Shown: positions 33,556-45,772, counted from the first letter of the stretch. The stretch: DNA of 56,309 nt from Gnetum montanum (GCA_015680685.1 MNCI01022408.1:530459-586767), one strand, 5' to 3'. A program made the numbers and translations. Notes: generated from the letters alone by a model not told the origin.

Positions 33556-35807
33556 TTTTTCATGGTAGTTATGTAAGGGCATCATAGGTAGGAACCTACT
33601 TTGGGGAGGACCCACTTTTGTAATCCTTGTAATTTACACACATTACACATCACCATCACATCATTTTATCCTCCAAGTACTGCATTGCCAACATTATTCT
33701 TTACTTTATCATCCTTCTAAGTTTAGACATTCCTATGCACCATCTCATGTCCTTTTTCCTCATTCTATTCATGAATTTCATTGTCAGATTTCATCCCACT
33801 ATACCTTCTATGCCTTCCAGTCTATTCAATGTTACCTTGCATCTTTCCAATTAACCTCAAATCCTTCATTTGTGGCTTTGGAAATTTAGAAATTCATTAA
33901 TTTTACTAAGTACCCTAATTTCAATGGGTTGCGATATCGAGTACCTGATATCAAGTCTGTGCTATCAGGTACGCAATATCGCATCCATAAAAACCTATAT
34001 ATATAGGCCCCTCGCACACATCAACATCATTTTACACTATTCATGCAAGGGGAGTTGTTCAAATTTTTCTCCATGAACTTGCTAACTTGCATGCCTCTCA
34101 TTCCAACATCCATAACTTGCTTGTTAATGCTCTAATTCCCATTCCGATTGAACCCGTCTGAACCCGCAGTGTTCAACTTAGTCGTGGAGGAAGGGTACAC
34201 TCCAAGTCATGCATAATTTTTCCAAAATTCATCATTTCCTGAAGGATATCATAAAGGGTAAAGGACCGTACACATTGCCAAATCAACTTTATCTCTTCAC
34301 TCATACCAGGGGAATTAATTTTTGGAACCACCTAATCAAATTGGGCCCAATATCAAAACATTTAGGGGACATTTTCATAAAATTTCCTAACTCTAGATTA
34401 CATGAAACAAGAAACAAATTCATTAAAGGTGAGAAGTAAGGTATAAATCAAACTTTATAAGTAACCTTACTAATGGATGATCCCATGTGATTGTAGATGG
34501 CCCTTAAACGTGGATAGTAAGGAGAACCCTCTCAAAGTGCGTCCAAATGACCAAGGAGAGGTAGAGGCCAAGCATCTCCCGAGGAATGTGTAGAACAGAA
34601 GGCATAATCATTCAGCATCCATCAAGAGCCTCCTATTACTATGTGATCAGGATAGGCTAAAAGAGGAGGCTCCCTCATAACTTTATTGAAATGGCTCCTC
34701 TTTTAGCCTATCTTGATCACACAGTAATAGGAGGCTCTTGATGGATGTTGAATGATTATGCCTTCTGTTCTACACATTCCTCGGGAGATGCTTGGCCTCT
34801 ACCTCTCCTTGGTCATTTGGACGCACTTTGAGAGGGTTCTCCTTACTATCCACGTTTAAGGGCCATCTACAATCACATGGGATCATCCATTAGTAAGGTT
34901 ACTTATAAAGTTTGATTTATACCTTACTTCTCACCTTTAATGAATTTGTTTCTTGTTTCATGTAATCTAGAGTTAGGAAATTTTATGAAAATGTCCCCTA
35001 AATGTTTTGATATTGGGCCCAATTTGATTAGGTGGTTCCAAAAATTAATTCCCCTGGTATGAGTGAAGAGATAAAGTTGATTTGGCAATGTGTACGGTCC
35101 TTTACCCTTTATGATATCCTTCAGGAAATGATGAATTTTGGAAAAATTATGCATGACTTGGAGTGTACCCTTCCTCCACGACTAAGTTGAACACTGCGGG
35201 TTCAGACGGGTTCAATCAGAATGGGAATTAGAGCATTAACGAGCAAGTTATGGATGTTGGAATGAGAGGCATGCAAGTTAGCAAGTTCATGGAGAAAAAT
35301 TTGAACAACTCCCCTTGCATGAATAGTGTAAAATGATGTTGATGTGTGCGAGGGGCCTATATATATAGTTTTTTATGGATGCGATATCGCGTACCTGATA
35401 GCGCGAACTCGATATCAGGTACTCGATATCGCAACCCATTGAAATTAGGGTACTTAGTAAAATTAATGAATTTCTAAATTTCCAAAGCCACAAATGAAGG
35501 ATTTGAGGTTAATTGGAAAGGTGCAAGGTAACATTGAATAGACTGGAAGGCATAGAAGGTATAATGGGATGGAATCTAACAATGAAATTCATGAATAGAA
35601 TGAGGAAAAAGGACATGAGATGGTGCATAGGAATGTCTAAACTTAGAAGGATGATAAAGGAAAGAATAATGTTGGCAATGTAGTACTTGGAGGATAAAAT
35701 GATGTGATGGTGATGTGTAATGTGTATAAATTACAAGGATTACACAAGTGGGTCCTCCCCAAAGTAGGTTCCTACCTATGATGCCCTTACATAACTACCT
35801 TGAAAAA
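33556..35807. repeat. 2.25 kb near-perfect palindrome (inverted repeat) in E
   Basis: Left arm 33556-34668 and right arm 34695-35807 (1113 bp each) are inverted copies about a 26-base spacer (34669-34694). Position x pairs with 69363 minus x over the whole length, so there are practically no indels. By-eye identity is about 98%. The inner ~460 bp show 3 differences and the 76-codon mirror frames (34209-34439 plus, 34924-35154 minus) are identical. Each arm contains an LTR-promoter-like module with GATATC motifs before a TATATATA box. The two mirrored open frames have no recognisable product and I do not call them genes. Confidence 0.95.
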
Positions 35808-35876
35808 TAAGGAAAACATCTCACGTTCTCCCTAGAATGTGTTCAGGAAATCCATGAAAGGTCCACATCAGCAGTT

Positions 35877-38372
35877 ATGATCATGGAACTCAACTTTGGA
35901 CCTTTCATGGAGTTCTCTCCTAAAGTAGTTAGGGACAAACTCAAAGGATCCCTATTATGGCCTATCCTTTCTGAAAATGGTGCTTGGTACCTGGGAGAGA
36001 TGTACCAATTTTGGCATAATAAATAAGAGGGCACCACAATTGATATTGGTGGTGTTTCTATATATTTTTTTGCCAAGGTCATTTTGGATGTGTTGAATCT
36101 TCCGAATACAGGGCCAAAATTTGCTCACCTACCCACTCTCTCTGATGCTCATGCGTGAAAAATCTAGTTGAAAAGGATGTATGGCAAGGAAGAAAAGGTG
36201 TAAGGAGAGTTAACCCTGGAGGAAAATATCTATTTTAATATCGGTACTTATCATATCTTCCCCACAAAATGATTAAATAGAATCTCAACATATGCAGCTA
36301 GAGAAAGTGTGATATTGATGGGCAATGTAAATGTCAACCTACCCCATCTATATCTCACAAAGATTTTGAGGTGGTTTGAGGAACACAAGATAGGGAAATT
36401 TGCATTGCCCTTCCCCTGTCTCATCACGAAGCTGTGCTAACATGCTAGAATTCTAGGGTACACCAATGACATCCCCAAAAGATCCCAAAATGCTTCATTT
36501 GTTGAATTGCTAAAGCCACCAGCCCCAAGGAAAAGTGCTAGTGAGATACTAGAGTTGAAACAAGAACAGATGGTGGGGCCCACAGCAACTCAAATTATAG
36601 GGCCTAGCTAACGCCCAAGCATAAGGCCCAATCAACAGTAAGAAGCAGGGCCTAGCATAGGCCAAAGAGACCAACCACTACCACCACCATAGGATTATCA
36701 ACCATCGATGAGCCATCTTAGGGCCATCGCTGAGACTATCAACTAGGGAATTCGTGATGATGCCAATCTCTTCCGAGTCATCAATGATGCCATACAACCC
36801 ATGGTTTTCATAGATCATGCATAGGATGAATTATCCATTCAAATAGAAGGAGGGGATACACATTGATCACAACAAATCTTGGAAAATGCTATATCCTTTC
36901 AGGTGCAATTGGAAACGGGTGAAAGTGCCACAATCATGGTCATGCAACACCAAGATGTAGCAAGAATTGCAGAAGTGGTTATGGACCACATAAAAAAGTC
37001 CTTCAATGTCCTTGTTATTCCAGCCACTGATTTCACAGAAGCACGTGATGTTCAAACTTTGGCCAGTCCCTCGATGGCTCCTACAGATCATGAGGATGCT
37101 CTTGATCAATTGCTATAGATAGGACAACTAATGATGTCCTTGTTTGACATCCCACAAGATGTCACAACAACTCAATCAGACCTCATCTCCACCAAAGGAA
37201 AGCTGGTCATGGTATAGATCAAGGTTGAGCATGTAGAGGTGAAGTTGGAAAGACTCCAGGAAAGGCTCATCACCCTGCAAGCTACATAGCAGGATCCATC
37301 TCAATTCACCCCTGTAGACCATCCAGAATCTGTTAGGATGGAGCAAGTTAATAAATTATTGAAAAACAATAAAAGAGTGGTAGAGGAGAAAGAGAAGGCA
37401 AATTTGGATGCTTCCAAGGCATAAGAATAGACATATGTGCATGCCAAAACACTCAAGGCCTTGCAAGAAGAGAATAAACAACTTGCCGCAGACAATATTT
37501 AGTTGACCACCATGGAGAAACAAAAGAATGTTCTCAAAGAGAATATTTAGTAGTTATGAGAACAATTAGTCAGGGTCAACTAGGACATGAATTTCTTGGC
37601 CTGAACCCTCTCAATGGAAGAGGTACGTGTAATCCATCAAAAGACAACAATTGAAATAAGCGTGTGGCAAAACAAGGCCAAGCGACATGAGAAACTGAAG
37701 GAGCACTTCAGAGATCAAGTAGAGATGTATAAGCAATTCATTGAAAAAGAAATCCATATGTCCTTGGCCCACATTAACACCTTTAGTGCTCAACATGCTG
37801 ATTGGTGGGTCATACTGGACACCTATGCATTCGCCCACCAAGCAAAGCTCAAAAGTCAGGACCTACAAATACAAGATCTTACAGAGTACATGGAATTGGA
37901 AAACGTGTCATATGCCAATTTAGCCATGTTAACAGTAGGATGCCTAAGAATAGAGCTGGTGAAGTAGGTAGCTACCACCTACGCAAAATATGAAATAGAA
38001 TTTGCAAAGCACAAGAAGACACTACAGAAGTTAGAAGTGGAAAATTTTGTGTTAGAGGTGGTCAAAACCAACTACCAGGGACAAAAAGATGTTGCAACAG
38101 ACCTGGCTTAAGAGCTTACAAATTGCCACGAATACAAGGATAAAGCTAAAGGCTACTAGGAGGAATGACGATTGTTTGCGGCCTAGTATGTTAAAGCAAA
38201 TCAAATGTTCCCACAATTGTTGTGTCCATGGGAGTTTCCAACTCCATCAAACATTAGTGCATCAGCATGGATGGCACAAGACCCTCGAACTGAAGAGGAA
38301 AAGCTCAGGCACTCCTTCAGAGCCATAAAATTCCAAAAACTGGAGCACAAGATAAGGGGAAGCGACCCATGA
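35877..38372 (+). pseudogene. Long coiled-coil ORF of E (832 codons, many stops, no frameshift)
   Basis: A single frame runs from the first ATG after the palindrome (the upstream in-frame stop is 35808-35810) to TGA at 38370-38372. It is interrupted by many stops that mostly look like CAG, CAA or CGA mutated by C-to-T, yet I find no frameshift. The N-terminal ~200 residues appear globular, with 'GPFMEFSPKVVRDKL' and 'GVSIYFFAKVILDVLNLPN'. That style recalls plant-transposon N-terminal domains, but I cannot assign it. A Pro-rich linker follows near 36640-36700. The rest (about 36880-38200) is rich in Lys, Glu, Gln and Leu heptads and predicts long coiled coils. It takes the place of pol and ends 205 bases before the PPT. 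Confidence 0.7.
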
Positions 38373-38583
38373 AGGAACCACCGCCACCTAGAACCACATG
38401 AGTTCCAAAAAAGTTTTGTACTTTTGTAAGTTTGTGTCCATGTCCCAATTTTTTTGTATGTAATCCTCCACTGTGGCATGAATAAATTCCTAGTCAGTCA
38501 ATAATCCTATACCTATCCACTATGTAATCAATGAGACTTGTTCTCATTTTTTTCAAATTGAGGATGAGTTTTCATTTAATCAT

Positions 38584-38590
38584 GGGGGTA
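38584..38590 (+). promoter_or_regulatory. Polypurine tract of E
   Basis: GGGGGTA abuts the TGATGAACC that opens the 3' LTR. Confidence 0.75.
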
Positions 38591-39425
38591 TGATGAACCA
38601 TGATTTATCAAGCTCTGATATCAGACCCTTAATATCAGGTATGCGATATCGTGGCCTTACTAGCAATATCGAATACATGATATCATGGTTCCTATGTGAG
38701 CCTATAAATAAAAAATTGGGTGCATGGGAGAGTCATAGGAAAATTTAGTGTTAGAGTAGGATCTTTTTGTCAATTTTCAATTCCTCTCAACCCTTTCCCC
38801 AGTGCATGCCCGCATTGTGATGATTGTAATTGTATAGAACCTTTTTTCAAGTATGACGTACTTGGACACACACATGACTAGCAATAGATATTGAGATTAC
38901 TTCATCATTGCAACATTCACTTAGTTTTAATTGTTATTTATTACTTTATTAATTAATATCTCTTTACCTTCCTCTCCTATTCCTGTTATTAAATGCGAAA
39001 TGAGTACAACTTAATCACAAGCATTTAAGTGTGACTACTTGGTATCCCAGTAGCATATCTGGGACATGCACTTGGTAATCCCAGTAGTAGTACACAAGTT
39101 CTAAGATGTGTACAGATGATTAAGGACGAATGCTCATCGCACTTAGGCTATCTTAGATTCTCTCCTCCCATTCCCTTTTAGCTTAAACAAAGTTATTTTC
39201 CATTGCCTCTAGGAGTAGCACTAGTCTAGGACCACATCATACACCTCACTCTGAACTAAACCATACATGACAAAGAAAATACTAGTCCAAGTGAGAAGAC
39301 AACGAATTGTGATCAACATGTAACTATCTATATACCACAACTAGCCTATCTACGGAGTTCGACCAGATTGTGTGTGAATGCTCATATTTGCATCGTTGAG
39401 TGTAGGGGTACCTTGTCACTCATCA
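38591..39425 (+). repeat. 3' LTR of E
   Basis: Pairs with 29527-30358 and ends CACTCATCA before ACAAG. By-eye divergence is about 15% in the promoter-proximal first 150 bp, lower further on. Confidence 0.93.
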
Positions 39426-39430
39426 ACAAG
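39426..39430. repeat. Target-site duplication of E, right
   Basis: ACAAG, identical to 29522-29526. It shows that the sequence from 39431 was once contiguous with 29521. Confidence 0.9.
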
Positions 39431-40384
39431 GATGCTTGCTCAAGAGATTATAATAATTAAATATGATAGAGCTTCATAGTGTAAAGTATTGAAGAAAATT
39501 ATAATCATCATTCATTGCTAGTCCATTACATTTTTTTAGATTCTATGATAGCTTTAGTGCAATATTTTTTTTTATAATAGGAAATAGAGGTTTTTTCATC
39601 TTTGTAGAACCTTAAGAGAGCAAAGGTTTTTTCCTGAAAAAAGATTTTAATTAAGGATTGTATAGTTTTTCATTGTTAAAGAATGTTTTTTAAGGTTTAA
39701 TTCTATTTTTAGGTAACAAATGTTAGTTGTTATTGCAACAATAATTACTTTCATGGAATAGTAATGATTCTAATTATTGAGTTCATTTTATTATGCATTA
39801 TTCCATGGCTTTTGGGTAAAAAGCTCAATATATTGATGTAGTATAGTTAAGTTGGATGAAGAATGTTGCATTAAGTGAGAAATATTCTTATTAAGCTTTG
39901 ATAAGAATTTTAAGGATCTATGGTGAGTAATGACTCGAAGATACATTTTTAAGAATTATAGAAAACAAGCCCTGAGAAGAAAGAAAACTCTTAGGAAAAA
40001 TTTTTCTAGAATTTCTAAAAGGATTAGATCCATTTTTCTCAAGTTCTTCTTTTAAGTATCAAGATTTTAAAGCCTACTAGTCGTCTCAAAGGATTTTGAT
40101 ATGTTACTTATAGGTTCATCAAGTCAAAAGAATTATGGTTTTGAGATATGCACAAAAAAATTATACTAGTGTCTAAAGGAAGAACTTGCATGAATATAAT
40201 TCAAGCTAAAATACTTCTCTTTAAGTTTATTAGTTGATCCCCTAACTATTGGAAAAAGAATTTGTGAAGTTGAGAGGATCAGTATTAGCTCGAAATAAAG
40301 CCAACATTAATACAATCAATTAAGCACAAGTTATTGAGGAGAGTGTTTGTTATTTTAAGAGGAGGATTTAATTTGAGGTAGATT
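39431..40384. other. Continuation of B1 after element E, no gene seen
   Basis: AT-rich and non-coding by eye. At 39712-39730 AACAAATGTTAGTTG resembles the PPT-to-LTR junction of A1 (TAGAAATGTTAGCAC), a weak candidate for a B1 3' LTR start. Purine runs near 40355-40370 are another candidate. Confidence 0.35.
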
Positions 40385-42525
40385 TATGTTTCCATATCAG
40401 CTTTGTATCTAGTGTAAATTTGTAAAACTAAGATTAGTTTCACAAAGCCCTCCCAAAAAAGATCTATGAGTCACAATTAGTACTATTGAGCATAGATTAT
40501 AAGGTAATTTTATAAATAAAAGATTCAATGATCACCTTAGTTCATAAAATTAAAAGATATTTGTAGAATCAAATAATGGTTTTGAGAAATAACATGAGAT
40601 TATCCTATGATCCACTTTAGCTAATTTTAAAACAAAAATTAGCTTTGTAGATAAATCCTAGATGGAACATAATTTGAACAAGAAAAGCTTGTTCTAAGAA
40701 TCAATGTAGGATACATCAAAAAATTCTTAGGATATTTTCAATTCTGATTGCTTCTCCACATCAGCTAATAAGGTAAGCTCATACAACTAAAAGTGATTCT
40801 ACAAGAAAGGTCCACTTGAATTAGATTTACAAGATTCTAACGTGACATGCAAGCTACAAAAGAGGAGCACCCTTTTGAAAATTTAGTGTGTCTATCGAAT
40901 TCAGCCCTAAATATAAGTATTCTTTGAAATATTTTTTTGAATCTTCATCAACATCATACTTTTATAAGAAAAGATTCATAGAACAAAAAATAGATTCTAC
41001 AAAATGTTTCTACAAGTCACATGATAAATGAAGGAAATGGCTTAAACAAAAATGTTTCTTGAAAAATAGAATATAGTTCTATTAACAACTGCATAAGTGT
41101 TTCTTTCAAATTAGGTTAACTCATATAAGGAGATTCATATAGCGAAAAAATGATTCTACAAGAAAATCCAATTTTGAACTCTTCCACATCAGTTCATTAT
41201 ATGATACTAGTTTGTACAGTCAAAGCATAGTTTTATAGAGAACCTCTACCACATAAGCTCTCCAGCTAGCATGCATTCGTAGAACCAAAATATGGCTCTA
41301 ATAAGTAAAGAAAAATGGTTCTATGAGCCACGTCATCATTTAAAAAGAGAACACAAAAAAAGAGCATTGGTGGTAGAACCAAAATTTGATTCTATAAGCA
41401 GATGCATAATTAGCTTCATTAGATAAACTCTTTCATGAATTGTTTTCATAGAACCAAAAATGTTTTTCCAAAAATAAATGACTAGAATGGTTTTACATGC
41501 CATAATAGCTTCTTTGTAGAAAGGGTTAGTAGAACCAAAATTTGGTTCTACAACAAGCTTATTTTTTAGCTCTACCACGTCAATGTTAAAATGTTAAAAT
41601 TTCAAAGAGCTAGGAAAGTCATATCTAAAATAGGTTTTTGAATTACCATGACATGTCAATTCCCTTTGTAGAATGATTAGATGGAAGCTACCTTTGGTTC
41701 TATGATAGGCTTAAAACTAGTTCCATGAGCCACATCATGAGAGCATATTGGATTAAGCTTCTAAATAAAGCCTAAATTTAGCTCTTCAAACAAACATGAA
41801 ATCTAATTCTACCACATAAGCCCATAAAACTAGTTTATAAACTAAAACTAAACCCTGCAAAGAATTTTAAATTAGCTTTACCATGTCAACTTTTATGTAG
41901 AGAAAAATCATAGAACTAAAAAATGCCTCTACGAAATGGTTCTGCCACTTATAAAAAACACATAGCAAACAGTCATCCCACATTTCTTCATTAGCTTGTA
42001 GAACTAGTTCATGAAGTTAAAATTCATCTCTACAAGTAGATTTGAATTTTAGCTCCACTACCACTCAACTATGGTAGAGCTCATAAGGATGAATCTCAAT
42101 GAATCTCTACTATGTAAGATATTTAGTAATAAAGATTCATAGAACCAAAATGAAGTTCTACAAGAAAGCACATAATTGATTTTGCCACATTTGTACTTTT
42201 ATAGAATAGCTTCATATAACCAAATCTAGCTCTACAATGAATCCAGTTTTTAGTTTTGTCATGTTACCTTTGAAAAGTCCATAGGTTCAATAAGCCAAAA
42301 GAGTCAATTCTAAAATAGGTTTTTGAGAAGCTTTAACATGTCAACTTTTATGTAGAATAAAATTTGAAAAACTAAAAATCTTTTTAGAGAATTTAAAACA
42401 AAATCAACAGGCATGAAAGCTCAATATGGAAGAGAGGCTTATAGAACCAAAGAGTGGCTCTATGAATCAGCTCTACAAGAAAGCTGCGAAGCCATTCTAC
42501 CACATCATCCTTGTCTTATTATGCA
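40385..42525. repeat. Degenerate tandem repeat array with palindromic core
   Basis: About twenty diverged units of roughly 80-140 bp share two motifs. One is a palindromic core best seen as AGAACCAAAATTTGGTTCT near 41532, with variants near 40988, 41284, 41373, 41452, 42139 and 42438. The other is TCTACCACRTCA (near 41570, 41812, 42497). Units are too diverged to fix a period by eye. Confidence 0.7.
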
Positions 42526-42989
42526 AAAAATAAAGAAAGGAAATTACACATTAAGAGAAAAGTGGATTAAGTAATTAGCTTTTAAATTTTTGAACATTAA
42601 ATAACATTGATAGGATAGCCCAATATCATCAAATAATATTAAAGGAGAGTCTGTATAGAATACCCTTGAGTGAGCAAATTAAAAGATGAAGCTTTAAGTA
42701 TTAAAAAACAAGATTATAATATATTTTGAATTAAAAAGCTATTGGTAATCAAAGTTTAGAATTGAGCTAGGCTTCCATTCATGCAAAAGAAAAACATCTC
42801 TAAGATCTTTTTTTGTAATTAAGCTATAATGTATCACAAGAAAAAGGAAGAGGCATCTTAGAAGTTCCAAGATGTGGACACTTATATTTTTCCAGAATAT
42901 TTGCCAAAATTCAATCTAAATATTTACTAGCTTCAATAATGGATTAAAAATATGTGACTTGAATTGGAAGTAAAAGAGAATGATCTTTT
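42526..42989. other. AT-rich sequence after the repeat array
   Basis: I see no gene or motif. It may belong to the LTR of a B-family element. Confidence 0.35.
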
Positions 42990-44900
42990 CAACTTTAATC
43001 AAGACCATGATTTAGTAGAGAAAATAAAGCTTGGCATGACAAAAACAATCAGGTACTAGCAGAGGATTTATAACAAAATAGGCCTTCACAAGCTAGGTTT
43101 TAGGCCAAGGGAAAAAATTATTAGGATGTCTTGAATAGACTAATAGCACTATATATATAAAAAATATAAGCTTTGTTTCAAGAGAAATATGGAGTGGTAT
43201 ATTGATATCAATGTCAAGAAGGCCTACAAGCTCTATGGTCTCATAGAGCCTTATATTATAGATATAGACGCTCACCAATATAATGAAGACATACTTGGTG
43301 AAAAATATTGGGCTCATCCTAAGACTAGAAAGGTCACTAAGCTTCTTGCAGCCAAGGTAACAAAAGCTTAGGAATACTAAAATTCCATTCCAAAAGCTTC
43401 AGAACATAGGCTTCCCCATAGAACTTTTATTTCACCATTATATATTTGTTTTGGTTAAGAGATTAATTCAGTTGTAGATTTTCATTTCTAGGTGTGGGTA
43501 TCCCTATAAAATAAAAAATATTTCTTCCATGTATAGTATATGAATGATATGTTACAAAGAAACCTAGCCAAAATTCATGAATAGCATACTCAGCTAAGTA
43601 TAAGTTTTCTTTTGATGGATTATTTATTAAGTGAGGTCTCCAAGACTAAAATAGTAGCACCAATATTTGTTGGCTATGTAGCATAGAGAAGAGCCCATCC
43701 TGAAGACCCCTACTATGACTTTTTTCTAGTTATTTATTAAAGGAGTTATTTTAAATCTCAAACTTTAGAATTCCTTATGAACTATATTTTCATTAATTGA
43801 TCAAGTTTATTTTGGAAGTCTTTCCATGTATAGTTGATCAACAAATTATTTATGATATAAAGGGTAAATTTCATGGAGCAATCTTCTTGAATGCTAGGTA
43901 CACATAAATTCTGATAACTGGCTTTGAGGGAAAAGCTATCAAACTACCTTGATTTATGACCCCTTATCTTGAAGGATTAGAAGTTGGAAGACAAATGGTA
44001 GAAAGTCGCTTAAGACATTATTATAATCATAGAGAAATATTTCCTCTAAAGTTTGGCTTGTAGAAATTCAACAACATGTAACATATAAGAGGAATAATAA
44101 GGAGGTACAAAGATTAATGTGATTTTCTATAAGCCTTAAAGAGAATATATTCTACCACTAGCATAAGAAACGTTCATCAAATTAATGAAATAGAATTAGT
44201 TTATTTAAGATATACTAATAGAGAAGTGAACCAAGCTAAAGACCAAGCTACAAAGTAGCTTAAAATAATTCTATCAACAAAGCTTCTATCCTCTACCTAT
44301 GGTTAGCTAGATATTGAAGTTTGTAGATTGATGGATAGTAAAGATCATCCTTTAGCAAGGGAATTCCCTGATGAGAACTTGACACTGTAAGAAGAAAAGT
44401 ATTTTTCTTAGAAGTTTATAGAGCTAGAAGAAGCTATACCTAATGAAAGCTTTCCACTTAGTGGGGTAGAATATCCAAGAGTAAAAATAGTTATAAGTAC
44501 AATACTAGAAAGAATAAGGATTAATAAAGAGTTACACCAAAAAAAGCTACAAGAGTAGCAAAATTTGAAGGAACAATAACAATAACAAGTACTAGAGTAG
44601 GAAAAGCTAATAGAGGTTCAATAACAATAGTAATAGTAGAATGAAGATTAAAGCTCTTCATCAGCTCTCATTATTCTAAACTTTCCCCTAGTTACCTAAT
44701 GAAATAAGTGGCACAAGCTTTTTAATGAATCAGTCTATCAAGGTTCTTCTTAATAATGGGAGGTTAGCTTGAAAATTCTCAGTAGAAGGGCTCTAGGTTC
44801 AAAGAATAGAAAAAATGACTCAAGAGATGAAATAGTTAGCTAATAGTTTGCAATTATATGAGGAGAATGTGAAGAAGTTGCAGCCTTAAGGTTTGTAACT
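42990..44900 (+). pseudogene. Decayed coding-like stretch, unknown protein
   Basis: A 60-codon open frame (43189-43371, 'MEWYIDINVKKAYKLYGLIE' at its start) is followed by longer readable pieces such as 'GLEVGRQMVESRLRHYYNHR' (about 43975), 'NEIELVYLRYTNREVNQA' and 'LEEAIPNESFPLSGVEYPRV'. A Gln/Glu-rich, coiled-coil-like tail with many TAG and TAA codons follows near 44540-44640. The pattern resembles a protein gene decayed mainly by Gln-to-stop changes. I do not recognise it. It lies upstream of the B2 PBS, so it could sit inside a long B2 LTR or be an unrelated insertion. Frame and limits are uncertain. Confidence 0.4.
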
Positions 44901-45661
44901 ATTATAACTACTAGAGGCTTATATATAAACCATAGAGTAGATTCATTGTAGGTTGTGGAAAAATTTAGAAGAAATATTGGAAATACTATTCTATATAATG
45001 GCATTCTAGATTGTCATTTTCTATCTCTTTAGATTTCTTTTCTTAGTTATAATTTCTAGTTGAGTATATTTTTTACTTTTTTGACTTGAAAATTACATAA
45101 ATTGCATGTTTTGGAATAGGTTATTTTCTTTATGAGCATAGGTTTAACATATTTCTATTATTCTTGTTGAATGGAATAGATTTATTAAGTTTCAATTCTA
45201 AATTAACTTAACATAGACAATATTGTCATCTTCTCATAGTTTTGAGCTTTTTTACTTACTTTGTTTAGAGAAGCTTTTGTGGTCTGGTATCAAGAAGTTA
45301 GTTAACATATAGCTTAAAATTTAAGATTGGCATTTCATATAAGACTGTTCATTATATATATGTTATGTAAGATTTTAAGCTAAACTTAAAGGAAAGCTAT
45401 TTGATTTTCATAAGTATACTAGGAGACAACTAGGAGGAATAGTCATTAGTCATATATAAGATATTAATTCCTTAGAAAATTTGTAATTTTTTGTGAATAG
45501 ATCTTTATTATAAAAAAACTACTTAGTCATATTTAGCTTAATAGAAACTCGTAGAAGGTATTTGAGGGTATTTTTGCCTTTTTCCTACCAAAGACTAGTA
45601 ATCACCTAAATGAGTTATTTAGGCTATCCCCTATGGTAGGCTCACTGTCTTTTCATCAACA
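44901..45661 (+). repeat. 5' LTR tail of a second B-family element (B2)
   Basis: Ends TTTTCATCAACA exactly 8 bases before a PBS, the same offset as in A1 and A2. Its end contains CTAGTAATCACCTAAATGAG, comparable with CTAGTAGCCACCTAAAATAG of B1. The upstream limit is unknown. Confidence 0.55.
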
Positions 45662-45668
45662 ATTTAAT

Positions 45669-45684
45669 TGGCTCTAGAAGGAGG
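45669..45684 (+). promoter_or_regulatory. Primer-binding site of B2
   Basis: TGGCTCTAGAAGGAGG, one or two changes from the A-family PBS. Confidence 0.7.
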
Positions 45685-45772
45685 CTTCTCTCTATTAAAA
45701 CATATTTATTTTTATTAGAATATATTGGATTGAAGTAGGTTATAAATAAATTAGATTAGTTATTTTAGCTCA

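Larger units (their letters stand above)
29527..39425 (+). mobile_element. LTR retrotransposon E, complete, non-autonomous (no pol seen)
   Basis: A 9.9 kb element with two LTRs (832 and 835 bp, TGAT...ATCA tips), perfect target duplication ACAAG, an Athila-type PBS and a PPT. Inside are a gag-like ORF, a 1 kb gene-free stretch, a 2.25 kb palindrome and a long coiled-coil ORF. I find no protease, RT, RNase H or integrase motif in any frame. It must have moved with enzymes from elsewhere. The LTRs differ at about 23 of the first 150 bases, so the insertion is old. It lies within B1. Confidence 0.88.
21047..42525 (+). mobile_element. Old Tat-like element B1, split by insertions
   Basis: A divergent relative of A1/A2 with the same order: LTR tail, PBS, gag, protease, aRNH, RT, gRNH, integrase, ORFx. 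It is heavily decayed. A 1.66 kb insertion (25916-27575) separates gRNH from integrase. The 9.9 kb element E (29527-39425) interrupts the region after ORFx. The right limit is uncertain: I place the tandem array at 40385-42525 in its 3' non-coding part by position only. No 3' LTR start could be fixed. Confidence 0.65.

Noticed and set aside
34209-35154. Two identical 76-codon frames facing each other inside the palindrome, as a duplicated gene pair.
   Set aside because: They are identical only because the arms are inverted copies. No domain, promoter or conservation outside the palindrome is visible.
37301-37495. Minus-strand and alternate-frame ORFs across 37301-38479 as separate genes.
   Set aside because: They are shadows of the long plus-strand coiled-coil frame, which is continuous from 35877 to 38372.
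40385-42525. Regular repeats as a CRISPR-like array.
   Set aside because: Units are diverged and irregularly spaced, with no constant repeat/unique spacer pattern. The setting is a plant genome.
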